Source of the DNA: Flectonema sp. DT1601
Taxonomy: Eukaryota > Euglenozoa > Diplonemea > Diplonemida > Diplonemidae
Length of the DNA stretch: 64,000 bases
Assembly (NCBI GenBank): GCA_964019425.1
Contig: OZ025831.1
Location: 310,001 to 374,000 of the forward strand
Reading direction: 5' to 3'
This document shows positions 30,958 through 41,176 of this stretch, one piece after another (within the stretch, counting starts at the first letter, position 1; each line of letters begins with the position of its first letter). A program made the translations under genes and the position numbers. A model generated the notes under the pieces. It had not been told where the DNA came from. It worked only from the letters and a program-made list of their open reading frames with translations, and made no database searches.

Positions 30958-31341
30958 TTGGGGAGCCATTACGACCCCGTCGTAGTGGCACCGGAAAAGC
31001 TAACATCCCTCCTCAATAAAGCAAGGCCTCTCCTGATCCTGCAGACAGGCAGAATGAATACCGCGGAAACAGCAGGTCCCTTGCTACCACATCCGCCCAG
31101 CCCAAAGGATGTCTCACTTACGTGTCCACAACCGGAATGCGATAGACACAAGGCGGCGTTCCCGTCATGGACGGAGCTGCTCCAGCACGCGCAGGAGCAC
31201 GCTTTCAGTGGGAACCCCCTGACACACAGTCACCTCTCCAGACTCAACCTACGGGAGTGCACAGTCTGCCGATTGGTAATTGGAATGACAACCCATGCAC
31301 CAATCCTGCAGAGAAAAGCTAGAATCCAAGGAATTAGATGA
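30958..31341 (+). CDS. C-terminal end of OTU domain and second zinc finger
   Basis: Begins GSHYDPVVVAPEK, where HYDPVV matches the OTU motif with the catalytic His, directly at the end of the satellite insertion. At about residues 57-75 is CPQPECDRHKAAF..LLQHAQEH, a C2H2 finger, then a CTVC pair. The frame ends at 31341 but the following linker lies in another frame, overlapping from 31295, so a frame change separates them. Confidence 0.65.
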   Translation: MGSHYDPVVVAPEKLTSLLNKARPLLILQTGRMNTAETAGPLLPHPPSPKDVSLTCPQPECDRHKAAFPSWTELLQHAQEHAFSGNPLTHSHLSRLNLRECTVCRLVIGMTTHAPILQRKARIQGIR

Positions 31342-31920
31342 CGCCTACAAGGGGTTCAAGGAGATGGCACTATCGACACAAGACCTGCCGGACCTCGAAA
31401 CCATCGCCACTCGGAGGAGGCCCCTACTGAAGGTGATTCCAGTACCCCTACTGCACCACTTCGCGAAAGCGCTGAAGCTGACGTCGGATCTGGTAGCAGA
31501 CTTAAATAACGACCAAGCCTGGCGGCTGCTACTAATGCTACCAGTCTGTACCCTGAGAAGAGTACGAAGAAAGGGAGGACGGATGACAGAATCAGCCTTG
31601 AACGGCGCGATCGAGGACCTGACGGCATGGTCAAAGGGCAACTTCATGGTACTATGGGCGGCAAATGCGACCGGGAGTACCCAGATCCAGACAAAAGTGG
31701 CGCCGTCCCAGAAATCAAGAAATCGGAGGGCAACCGAACTGGTAAGAGAGGGCCGCATATCGCAGGCGATCTCAGCTTTGAGCTCACCACCTCCGGCAGA
31801 ACACTCGGATGAAGTGCTGGAAAAACTAAAGACTCTGCACCCGCCGAAGTCAGGAGAGTACCAGGAAGGCACCGGCCCCGAATCCACGGTAGATGAGGAG
31901 ACGGTACTATCTTGCCGATT
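31295..31920 (+). CDS. RT-proximal linker of the REL LINE
   Basis: A helical, Leu/Arg-rich region ending with REGRISQAISALSSPP and LEKLKTLHPPK. That sequence resembles the stretch just before the reverse transcriptase in REL-type LINEs (zinc finger, 'A..AL.S', then 'L..LHP'). The RT palm motifs expected next are absent; within about 30 bp the sequence changes to endonuclease. Confidence 0.6.
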
Positions 31921-32519
31921 GGTACTGTCCGCAAGGGTTGAACGAGGGGGTCGGGCGGGCCTTTGACGTGACGATCGTCAACCCGGGGGCTTCTAGAAAC
32001 TACAACAAGCCGGGACAAGCAGCCAGTGAAGCAGAAGCCGCAAAGTCAGGCAAATACTCGGCCCTATGTGCAAAGTTCGGATTAAACTTTTCCCCGATTG
32101 CACTTGAAGTCTATGGAGGTTTAGGCCCACAAGCTGTGAGGACCCTGAGCCGACTGTCGCAGCTGCGAGCCATTGCCACAACAGTACCCCTACGGGAGGT
32201 TGCAGGCTTGTATGCCAGGAGGGTCTCAACCCAAGTGGTGGTCTGCACTGCAGAAGCCCTCAGGGCAAGAGGAGCATCGCTCATACACCAGGCAGCGTTA
32301 TCCGCTAGTAAGCCGCACACGCCACACATGCCGCCTGCACCGAGCACATCCGTTGACGTGTCATTGTCCGCATCGACCCCACAACCTATGGATCCAACTC
32401 CAGACCCAACCACACCGGATGCCGGAGGGATCGGCCGGTCAGCGGAACCCGAGGGGGATACAGTTACCAGGCCGGCCACGAAGCCAGAGGAACCTGCTAT
32501 CCTCATATCCCCACAATAA
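31893..32519 (+). CDS. Restriction-like endonuclease (REL) domain of the LINE
   Basis: The frame contains ADWYCPQGLNEGVGRAFDVT, then VNPGAS, an Ala-rich helix with KSGKYSALC, and SPIALEVYGGLGPQAV. This is the DVT..P..A..K..KY pattern of the PD-(D/E)XK endonuclease at the C-terminus of R2/NeSL/CRE-like LINEs, which nicks the target at a preferred site. A Pro/Ser/Thr-rich extension follows. The last residues, AILISPQ and stop, are encoded by the start of the tail module, as expected if the tail is this LINE's 3' UTR. Confidence 0.75.
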   Translation: MRRRYYLADWYCPQGLNEGVGRAFDVTIVNPGASRNYNKPGQAASEAEAAKSGKYSALCAKFGLNFSPIALEVYGGLGPQAVRTLSRLSQLRAIATTVPLREVAGLYARRVSTQVVVCTAEALRARGASLIHQAALSASKPHTPHMPPAPSTSVDVSLSASTPQPMDPTPDPTTPDAGGIGRSAEPEGDTVTRPATKPEEPAILISPQ

Positions 32520-32880
32520 TATTATACCTTTTCATTTTCTCTTTCCTTTTCTGGTCTTTTTTTTTTTTTTTTCTTTTTTTTCCTTTTTCATACAACGTTT
32601 TTTATTTATATTTTTTTTCTTTTTTTTTTATTTTTTTCATGTTTGATTATTTCCTCTTCATATTTTTTTTTTCTTTTCTTTCTTTTTTTTTTTTTTTCTC
32701 TGCCTCTCTCTTAATTCTGTTCGTTTCTTTGAAACGAAAATTCATTTGAATATTATTCCTTGGTCAGCAACAGTCATTGTCGCCCTCTGGGCCTGTTAAA
32801 AAAAAAAAAAAAAAAATAAAAAGAAAGTTTACATCGGGAATAGGGCAGGAGCCAAAAGCTCCCAGTCCGTTACTTCCCAC
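32493..32880 (+). repeat. Tail module, copy 2 (3' end of the REL LINE)
   Basis: Lacks the first bases (GAGCATCTCC) and is joined directly to the REL reading frame without an array or A-tract. It shares sub-family differences (TGCCTCTCTC, CAGTCATTG, CTCTGGGCC) with copy 8. 3' flank TCTATCGAATTCAGCC. Confidence 0.92.
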
Positions 32881-33009
32881 TCTATCGAATTCAGCCTTTT
32901 GTGGAGCTATCCACTCTGCGGTCTTTTTAGGCCCCTCTATCTCCTTTGCTTTATAAGACCCAATGTTTCTTCTCATCCAATTGCTTTTCTCAAGTTGCCT
33001 CTTCGGCAT
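32881..33009 (-). pseudogene. Minus-strand ORF fragment cut by the tail insertion
   Basis: Open on the minus strand from a Met at 33009 (MPKRQLEKSNWMRRN) to QKAEFDR at the tail junction. It is Lys/Arg/Trp-rich and not recognised. Its value is that the tail has again landed in an open frame at GAATTCGA. Confidence 0.35.
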
Positions 33010-33259
33010 TCATTTGCCAACCACATTATTTATCAAAATATATATTATAAACAAGTAGTTACTCCGATTTTTCTGTTTTAGAGCGTAGCTCGTTTTCCTT
33101 TAAACAGTATTTACCAAAAAAAACTCTAGGGTTAGCTGCCCGAAATTAAAAAAAAAAGAATTAGTTTAAAAAAAAAGATCTTAACTCATCGATATTGTTT
33201 CTGAGCCATTCTCTTTTCTATTTTTTTTTTTTTTTATTATTGCTACTTCACAACAAAAA
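33010..33259. other. AT-rich spacer, no gene seen
   Basis: Homopolymer-rich sequence between the ORF fragment and the zinc-finger remnant. Confidence 0.4.
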
Positions 33260-33721
33260 AAAAAAGAAACACCGGGCCGGCGGTGTCATAAAGATACTGG
33301 CAACCATCTCTCAGCCAACCCAGCCCCCGAGGCTTTACAAGAGGCTATTTCGAGATCGGCTCTGGATGGGGATAAAACTTTAGTAGCCAAATGTCCTTTA
33401 TGTTTTGAGACATACCTCAAAGGTCCAGTTGCGCATTTTAGACGTAACTGTAAGTTTAGTAAGGAATTTAAGGACTATAAGTCACGTTTTCCCCCATCTA
33501 CCCACTCCCAAGTTAAAGATTGTTACCACTTACCTTGTCCAGATTGTGGTAAGCTTTTCAAAAGTATCGCTACGAGAGCGAAACACTGTGTTAACGGTAC
33601 ATGTAAAGGTACACCTCTGTCTCCCCTCACAGGGAATAATTCAGACCTGGAACCTCCCTTTGTAGGAGAATCTGTAGATTTTAAAACTTCACAAACAGCT
33701 TTCTTATTTCGTTCCTTATAA
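33260..33721 (+). pseudogene. Zinc-finger N-terminal fragment of a LINE-like protein
   Basis: An open frame without ATG ends at a TAA at 33719-33721. It contains CPLCFETYLKGPVAHFRRNC and, 25 residues on, CPDCGKLFKSIATRAKHC: two C2HC fingers in the style of the N-terminal part of R2/NeSL-type LINE ORFs. No RT follows before the R1 repeat at 33750. Less GC-rich than the OTU LINE, so probably a different family. Confidence 0.6.
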
Positions 33722-33749
33722 CTCTACAACACCCACTTTTACCCCGTTA

Positions 33750-34365
33750 GAGTTGAATTTCCAGGTGAGATTTGAACTGTTAGCTTTTGGCTAAGGCCCT
33801 CCCTGAAGAGCAAGAACAAAAAAACTACTCACACCTGAAGAAAACATACACAAAGAACACACTGTAAGCTGTGTGTGTATTTTGTGTTTGTCACAACAGG
33901 AGAGAAAAGAAAGAATGTCAAGGTTGGTCACCTTGCCTATCAACGCACAACATTGGTGGTCTCTACTAGACCCTGAGTGATCCCACTGGATCTCTCATCG
34001 TTCATAGTACCCTATGTGAAGTTATAAAATCAAAGGTAAACTATGAACTACAAATGACTTAGCCTGTTATTATAATGCCACAGGCAGGCCCTGCATTCAG
34101 CAACTATCCAGCAGTGCCTGAATGTCCTGATCTTCTTCTAAAAAAAAGAAAGAAAAACAAAACTGTAGCTGGGATCACTCAGGATCAACAGACTACCAAT
34201 GCTACCTGTTGTACTTGCTCACTATGGGGGGTGATGCCAAACACCCAGAAGTACTAAACTGCTTTCCTTCTTGCTGCCCAGGGGTTTCTGACCAGAACTA
34301 ATAGAAAATAAAAACAGATGGGAAACAATAAAAAGTAAAATGAATATAACTGAAGTTAAACAAGA
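33750..34365 (+). repeat. R1 copy 2
   Basis: Full-length by comparison with the other copies. Ends at TTAAACAAGA, followed by the GGTCCTAG module. Confidence 0.9.
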
Positions 34366-34412
34366 ATGTTGGTCCTAGACAAGACCTTAAACTGACTAAC
34401 CGGTCTTAATTT
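34366..34412 (+). repeat. GGTCCTAG..AAGACC module
   Basis: TTGGTCCTAGACAAGACC then TTAAACTGACTAACCGGTC. Also at 16641-16690 (inverted) and 51637-51685. Related to the satellite segment GTCCTGGTCAAGACG, CTAAACTGATTG. Confidence 0.8.
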
Positions 34413-35030
34413 GAGTTGAATTTCCAGGTGAGATTTGGACTGTTAGCTTTTGGCTAAGGCCCTCCCTGAAGAGCAAGAACAGAAAAACTACTCACACCTG
34501 AAGAAAACATACACAAAGAACACACTGTAAGCTGTGTGTGTATTTTGTGTTTGTCACAACAGGAGAGAAAAGAAAGAATGTCAAGGTTGGTCACCTTGCC
34601 TATCAACGCACAACATTGGTGGTCTCTACTAGACCCTGAGTGATCCCACTGGATCTCTCATCGTTCATAGTACCCTGTGTGAAGTTATAAAATCAAAGGT
34701 AAACTATGAACTACAAATGACTTAGCCTGTTATTATAATGCCACAGGCAGGCCCTGCATTCAGCAACTATCCAGCAGTGCTTGGATGTCCTGATCTTCTT
34801 CTAAAAAAAAGAAAGAAAAACAAAACTGTAGCTGGGATCACTCAGGATCAACAGACTACCAATGCTACCTGTTGTACTTGCTCACTATGGGGGGTGATGC
34901 CAAACACCCAGAAGTACTTAACTACTTTCCTTCTTGCTGCCCAGGAGTTTCTGACCAGAACTAATAGAAAATAAAAAGTAGATGGGAAACAATAAAAAGT
35001 AAAATGCATATAACTGAAGTTAAACAAGAC
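34413..35030 (+). repeat. R1 copy 3
   Basis: Full-length, continuous with R1b as at 20511-21463. Confidence 0.9.
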
Positions 35031-35349
35031 AAATGAAGTAACAGATCAGAACAGATAGGGAATAAAAAGAAAAGATATAGGCAAGCGTTATTGTAGTAAA
35101 AGATAACAAATAAACAAATGCAAGTATCAACACATGATTTAATTACACCAGCAGCTAACAAACAACATAAAATTGAAGATCAGTTGCCAGAGTATTTCAA
35201 CCATGGTAGAATACTCGCCCCTCTGGCAGGGATTATCCCAGACTTGTCCTTTAATCTAGTTGGACACCATGGCTTACAACCCTTCCAGAGGGAAGCACCA
35301 TTATGACTTCTATTTTTTTTTCTTCAAGAAAATCATAAGGTGGGAACTA
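35031..35349 (+). repeat. R1b copy 2
   Basis: Matches 21128-21463 but stops earlier, at GGTGGGAACTAAG, and is followed by AGTGTTAACCTAG sequence also seen near 51686. Confidence 0.85.
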
Positions 35350-35431
35350 AGTGTTAACCTAGTTTCCTAGTTTCTAATATGAAATCTTTTTCTTTTTTTT
35401 TCTTTTTGAACAAAATGTAATTATTAATGTA

Positions 35432-35793
35432 AAAAAATGAAGAAACAGACCAGAACAGATAGAGAATAAAAAAGAAAAGATAATTGCAAGAGTTATTGTA
35501 GTAAAAGATTACAAATAAAAAAAAATGCAAGTATCAACACATGATCGAGATACACCAGCAGCTAACAAACAACATAAAATTGAAGATCAGTTGCCAGAGT
35601 ATTTCAACCATGGTAGAATACTCGCCCCTCTGACAGGGATTATCCCAGACTTGTCCTTTAATTTAGTTGGACACCATGGCTTACAACCCTTCCAGAGGGA
35701 AGCACCATTATGACTTCTATTTTTTTTCTTCAAGAAAATCATAAGGTGGGAACAAAGAAAAATGCTAAGAGGAACCCCCTATTAACACCTAAG
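35432..35793 (+). repeat. R1b copy 3
   Basis: Repeats R1b without an R1 in front, and carries the longer 3' end up to CACCTAAGAC. Confidence 0.85.
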
Positions 35794-35828
35794 ACATCTA
35801 AACTGCAGCCCAGCCTATGCCCAATGCA

Positions 35829-35960
35829 CTGTGTTGTCTCCTGAAAGTGATCTTAACTCCTGTAAAAAGAAAAAAAAAAAGAAATCAAAAAAGAAGAATT
35901 TTCAAACGAAGTTATAACAACCCCTACCACCCATTATGATCAATTCCGCTTGTTTTTTTT
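35829..35960 (+). repeat. Left flank shared by arrays 3 and 6
   Basis: GTGTTGTCTCCTGAAAGTGA through CAATTCCGCTTG is nearly identical to 52111-52240. Both precede a satellite array beginning with the same divergent monomers, so array and flank were copied together. Confidence 0.88.
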
Positions 35961-37339
35961 TTTTTTTTTAAAACAAAAAAAAAAATAAAAAATTATAAAA
36001 GATTAAACAATGTTATCATTGTATTTTTATCGATCGACTATGTCGATTACTTTCTATTTTCCGTCCTGGTCAAGACGCTAAACTGATTGTTTTTTTTTTT
36101 TTTTTTTTCAAAATTAATAAAAAAGAATATAAAAAAAAAAAATAAAAAAAAGAATAAACAATGTTATCATTGTTTTTTTATCGTTCGACTTTGTCGACTA
36201 ATTTCTATTTTCCGTTTTTCTTCTTAAAAAATAAATAAAAAGAATTTAAAAAAAAAAAAAAAAAAAAAAAAGAATAAACAATGTTATCATTGTTTTTTTA
36301 TCGATCGACTATGTCGATTACTTTCTATTTTCCGTCCTGGTCAAGACGCTAAACTGATTGTTTTTTTTTTTTTTCAAAATTAATAAAATAGAATAAAAAA
36401 AAAAAAAAATAAAAAAAAGAATAAACAATGTTATCATTGTTTTTTTATCGTTCGACTTTGTCGACTAATTTCTATTTTCCGTTTTTTTTTTCTTAAAAAA
36501 TAAATAAAAAGAATTTAAAAAAAAAAAAAAAAAAAAAGAATAAACAATGTTATCATTGTTTTTTTATCGATCGACTATGTCGATTACTTTCTATTTTCCG
36601 TCCTGGTCAAGACGCTAAACTGATTGTTTTTTTTTTTTTTCAAAATTAATAAAAAAGAATAAAAAAAAAAAAAAAAAAAAAAAGAATAAACAATGTTATC
36701 ATTGTTTTTTTATCGATCGACTATGTCGATTACTTTCTATTTTCCGTCCTGGTCAAGACGCTAAACTGATTGTTTTTTTTTTTTTTCAAAATTAATAAAA
36801 AAGAATAAAAAAAAAAAAAAATAAAAAAAAGAATAAACAATGTTATCATTGTTTTTTTATCGTTCGACTTTGTCGACTAATTTCTATTTTCCGTTTTTCT
36901 TCTTAAAAAATAAATAAAAAGAATTTAAAAAAAAAAAAAAAAAAAAAGAATAAACAATGTTATCATTGTTTTTTTATCGATCGACTTTGTCGACTAATTT
37001 CTATTTTCCGTCCTGGTCAAGACGCTAAACTGATTGTTTTTTCTAAATAAATAAAAAGAATAAAAAAAAAAAAAAAAAAAAAAAGATTAAACAATGTTAT
37101 CATTGTTTTTTTTTATCGATCGACTATGTCGATTACTTTCTATTTTCCGTCCTGGTCAGGACGCTAAACTGATTGTTTTTTCTTTAAAAATAAATAAAAA
37201 GAATAAAAAAAAAAAAAAAAGGAATAAACAATGTTATCATTGTTTTTATTTTATCGATCGACTATGTCGATTACTTTCTATTTTCCGTCCTGGTCAAGAC
37301 GCTAAACTGATTGTTTTTTCTCTAAAAAATAAAAAGAAG

Positions 37340-37372
<33 letters not shown>

Positions 37373-37486
37373 ATAAACAATGTTATCATTGTTTTATTTT
37401 ATCGATCGACTATGTCGATCACTTTCTATTTTTCGTCCTGGTCAAGACGCTAAACTGATTGTTTTTTCTTTAAAAATAATAAAAAG

Positions 37487-37523
<37 letters not shown>

Positions 37524-37899
37524 ATAAACAATGTTATCATTGTTTTTTTATCGATCGACTATGTCGATCACTTTCTATTTTCCGTCCTGGTCAAGACGCA
37601 AAACTGATTGTTTTTTTTCAAAATTAATAAAAAAGAATACAAAAAAAAAAATAAAAAAAAAGAATAAACAATGTTATCATTGTTTTTTTTTTATCGTTCG
37701 ACGTTGTTGACTAATTTCTATTTTCCGTTTTTTTTTTTTTCTTTTTAAAAAATAAATAAAAAGATTTAAAAAAAAAAAAAAAAGAATAAACAATGTTATC
37801 ATTGTTTTTTTTTATCGATCGACTATGTCGATTACTTTCTATTTTCCGTCCTGGTCAAGACGCTAAACTGATTGTTTTTTCTTTAAAAAAAAAAAAAAG

Positions 37900-37936
<37 letters not shown>

Positions 37937-38095
37937 ATAAACAATGTTATCATTGTTTTTTTTTTATCGTTCGACGTTGTTGACTAATTTCTATTTTCCG
38001 TTTTTTTTTTTTTCTTTTTAAAAAATAAATAAAAAGATTTAAAAAAAAAAAAAAAAGAATAAACAATGTTATCATTGTTTTTTTTTATCGTAAAA
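35961..38095 (+). repeat. Hairpin satellite array 3
   Basis: About fifteen monomers. The first palindrome is followed by GTATTTTTATC, a marker shared with the first monomer at 52290. Ends in an A-tract joined to tail copy 3. Confidence 0.93.
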
Positions 38096-38110
38096 AAAAA
38101 AAAAAAAAAA

Positions 38111-38510
38111 GAGCATCTCCCTGCTATCCTCATATCCCCACAATAATATTATACCTTTTCATTTTCTCTTTCCTTTTCTGGTCTTTTTTTTTTCTTTTTT
38201 TCCTTTTTCATACAACGTTTTTTATTTATATTTTATTTTTTTTTTTTTTTTTCATGTTTGATTATTTCCTCTTCATATTTTTTTTCTATTCTTTCTTTTT
38301 TTTTTTTTTTTTTTTTTTCTCTACCTCTCTCTTAATTCTGTTCGTTTCTTTGAAACGAAAATTCATTTGAATATTATTCCTTGGTCAGCAACCATCATTG
38401 TCGCCCTTTGGGCCTGTTAAAAAAAAAAAAAAAATAAAAAGAAAGTTTACGTCGGGAATAGGGCAGGAGCCAAAAGCTCCCAGTCCGTTACTTCCCACTT
38501 ATCGAAATTC
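38111..38510 (+). repeat. Tail module, copy 3
   Basis: Preceded by a monomer remnant and A-tract. 3' flank TTATCGAAATTCGATCG leads straight back into satellite, so it inserted within an array. Confidence 0.92.
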
Positions 38511-38594
38511 GATCGACTATGTCGATTACTTTCTATTTTCCGTCCTGGTCAAGACGCTAAACTGATTGTTTTTTCTTTAAAAAAAAAAAAAAGG

Positions 38595-38628
<34 letters not shown>

Positions 38629-39269
38629 AATAAACAATGTTATCATTGTTTTTTTTTTATCGATCGACTATGTCGATCACTTTCTATTTTCCGTCCTGGT
38701 CAAGACGCTAAACTGATTGTTTTTTTTTCAAAATTAATAAAAAAGAATTTAAAAAAAAAAAAATAAAAAAAAAAGAATAAACAATGTTATCATTGTTTTT
38801 TTTTTATCGTTCGACTTTGTCGACTAATTTCTATTTTCCGTTTTTTTTCTTTTTAAAATAAAAAGAATTTAAAAAAAAAAAAAAAAAGAGTAAACAATGT
38901 TATCATTGTTTTTTTTTATCGATCGACTATGTCGATTACTTTCTATTTTCCGTCCTAGTCAAGACGCTAAACTGATTGTTTTTTTTTCAAAATTAATAAA
39001 AAAGAATAAAAAAAAACAAAAAAAAAAAAGAATAAACAATGTTATCATTGTTTTTTTTTTTATCGTTCGACTTTGTCGACTAATTTTTATTTTCCGTTTT
39101 TTTTTCTTTAAAAATAAATAAAAAGAATTTAAAAAAAAAAAAAAAAAAAAAAGAATAAACAATGTTATCATTGTTTTTTTTTTATCGATCGACTATGTCG
39201 ATCACTTTCTATTTTCCGTCCTGGTCAAGACGCTAAACTGATTGTTTTTTCTTTAAAATAATAAAAAGG

Positions 39270-39301
<32 letters not shown>

Positions 39302-39414
39302 AATAAACAATGTTATCATTGTTTTTTATCGATCGACTATGTCGATCACTTTCTATTTTCCGTCCTGGTCAAGACGCTAAACTGATTGTTTTTTCTTTAA
39401 AAAATAATTAAAAG

Positions 39415-39447
<33 letters not shown>

Positions 39448-40134
39448 AATAAACAATGTTATCATTGTTTTTTTATCGATCGACTATGTCGATCACTTTC
39501 AATTTTCCGTCCTGGTCAGGACGCTAAACTGATTGTTTTTTCTTTAAAAATAAATAAGAAGAATAAAAAAAAAAAAAAAAAAAAAGGAATAAACAATGTT
39601 ATCATTGTTTTTTTTTTATCGATCGACTATGTCGATTACTTTCTATATTCCGCCCTGGTCAAGACGCTAAACTGATTGTTTTTTCTTTAAAATAATTAAA
39701 AGGATTTAAAAAAAAAAAAAAAAAAAAAAAAGAATAAACAATGTTATCATTGTTTTTTTTCTATCGATCGACTATGTCGATCACTTTCAATTTTCCGTCC
39801 TGGTCAGGACGCTAAACTGATTGTTTTTTCTTTAAAAATAAATAAAAAGAATATAAAAAAAAAAAAAAAAAAAAAAGGAATAAACAAAGTTATCATTGTT
39901 TTTTTTCTATCGATCGACTATGTCGATCACTTTCAATTTTCCGTCCTGGTCAGGACGCTAAACTGATTGTTTTTTCTTTAAAAATAAATAAAAAGAATAA
40001 AAAAAAAAAAAAAAAAAAAAAGAATAAACAATGTTATCATTGTTTTTTTTCTATCGATCGACTATGTCGATTACTTTCTATTTTCCGTCCTGATCGAGAC
40101 GCTAAACTGATTGTTTCCCTTTTTTAAATAATAA

Positions 40135-40168
<34 letters not shown>
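38511..40168 (+). repeat. Hairpin satellite array 4
   Basis: About thirteen monomers ending in the terminal variant CGTCCTGATCGAGACG, AAATAATAAAT and a long A-tract. Confidence 0.93.
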
Positions 40169-40172
<4 letters not shown>

Positions 40173-40574
40173 ATCTCCCTGCTATCCTCATATCCCCACA
40201 ATAATATTATACCTTTTCATTTTCTCTTTCCTTTTCTGGTCTTTTTTTTTTCTTTTTTTCCTTTTTCATACAACGTTTTTTATTTATATTTTATTTTTTT
40301 TTTTTTTTTTCATGTTTGATTATTTCTTCTTCATATTTTTTTTCTATTCTTTCTTTTTTTTTTTTTTTTTTTTTCTCTACCTCTCTCTTAATTCTGTTCG
40401 TTTCTTTGAAACGAAAATTCATTTGAATATTATTCCTTGGTCAGCAACCATCATTGTCGCCCTTTGGGCCTGTTAAAAAAAAAAAAAAAAATAAAAATAA
40501 AAAGAAAGTTTACATCGGGAATAGGGCAGGAGCCAAAAGCTCCCAGTCCGTTACTTCCCACCTTTTCGAAATTC
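40169..40574 (+). repeat. Tail module, copy 4
   Basis: 3' flank CTTTTCGAAATTCAGGTC, in unique sequence. Confidence 0.92.
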
Positions 40575-40945
40575 AGGTCATTCCCTCACACTCAGATCAA
40601 AAAATCAAAGTTCAGAGTGCATCTTAGCGTGAATGAGAGAATTTCCTCCCGCTTATTTTGAACAAAAGGGATAGGAGAAGGGATAGAAAACGAACATAAA
40701 AATAAAATTCTAAGTGAGAAACACTTAGCAGAAACACTTAGCAGCTTTTAAGGAGCTGAAAAGCAAAAAAAAAAACTAAGTGAGAAACACTTAGTAGAAA
40801 CAATTTGTAGCTAATTAAGCTGAAAATAAAAAAATAAAAAAATTTCTAAGTGAGAAATACTTAGCAACTTTTAGAACAAATATTTCAGTAAATAACCTGT
40901 AATGATTAAACCATTACAAGTTTGATGCCAAAACTGACAAGGACT
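40575..40945 (+). repeat. Three CTAAGTG hairpin units in AT-rich DNA
   Basis: CTAAGTGAGAAACACTTAG hairpins start at 40710, 40776 and 40846 (spacing 66-70 bp), each followed by a second short palindrome (AGCTTTTAAGGAGCT, AGCTAATTAAGCT) and an A-tract. The rest of the interval shows no gene. Confidence 0.8.
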
Positions 40946-41176
40946 GAGTTGAATTTCCAGGTGAGATTTGGACTGTTAGCTTTTGGCTAAGGCCCTCCCT
41001 GAAGAGCAAGAACAAAAAAACTACTCACACCTGAAGAAAACATACACAAAGAACACACTGTAAGCTGTGTGTGTATTTTGTGTTTGTCACAACAGGAGAG
41101 AAAAGAAAGAATGTCAAGGTTGGTCACCTTGCCTATCAACGCACAACATTGGTGGTCTCTACTAGACCCTGAGTGA
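40946..41176 (+). repeat. R1 copy 4, 3'-truncated
   Basis: The first 230 bp of R1, ending at ACCCTGAGTGA where LINE coding sequence begins. Confidence 0.9.

Larger units (their letters stand above)
26988..32892 (+). mobile_element. REL-type LINE with OTU protease, split by a satellite/tail insertion
   Basis: Plus-strand pieces in order: a GC-rich N-terminal region, a C2H2 finger, an OTU protease (to 28559, resuming at 30958), a second C2H2 finger, an RT-proximal linker, a restriction-like endonuclease, then the tail module as 3' end (32493-32880). The 28560-30957 interval is a foreign insertion. Between the linker and the endonuclease the reverse transcriptase core is missing, so this copy cannot be autonomous. 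OTU or Ulp1 cysteine proteases with zinc fingers and REL are features of NeSL/Utopia/CRE-like LINEs. The exact clade is unresolved without an RT. Confidence 0.72.

Noticed and set aside
32111-32506. Minus-strand frame opposite the REL endonuclease
   Set aside because: The plus frame has clear REL motifs; the minus frame has none.
37094-37453. Frames translated from satellite monomers (RLCRLLSIFRPGQDAKL and similar)
   Set aside because: Products of the monomer repeat and homopolymers; no independent evidence for coding.
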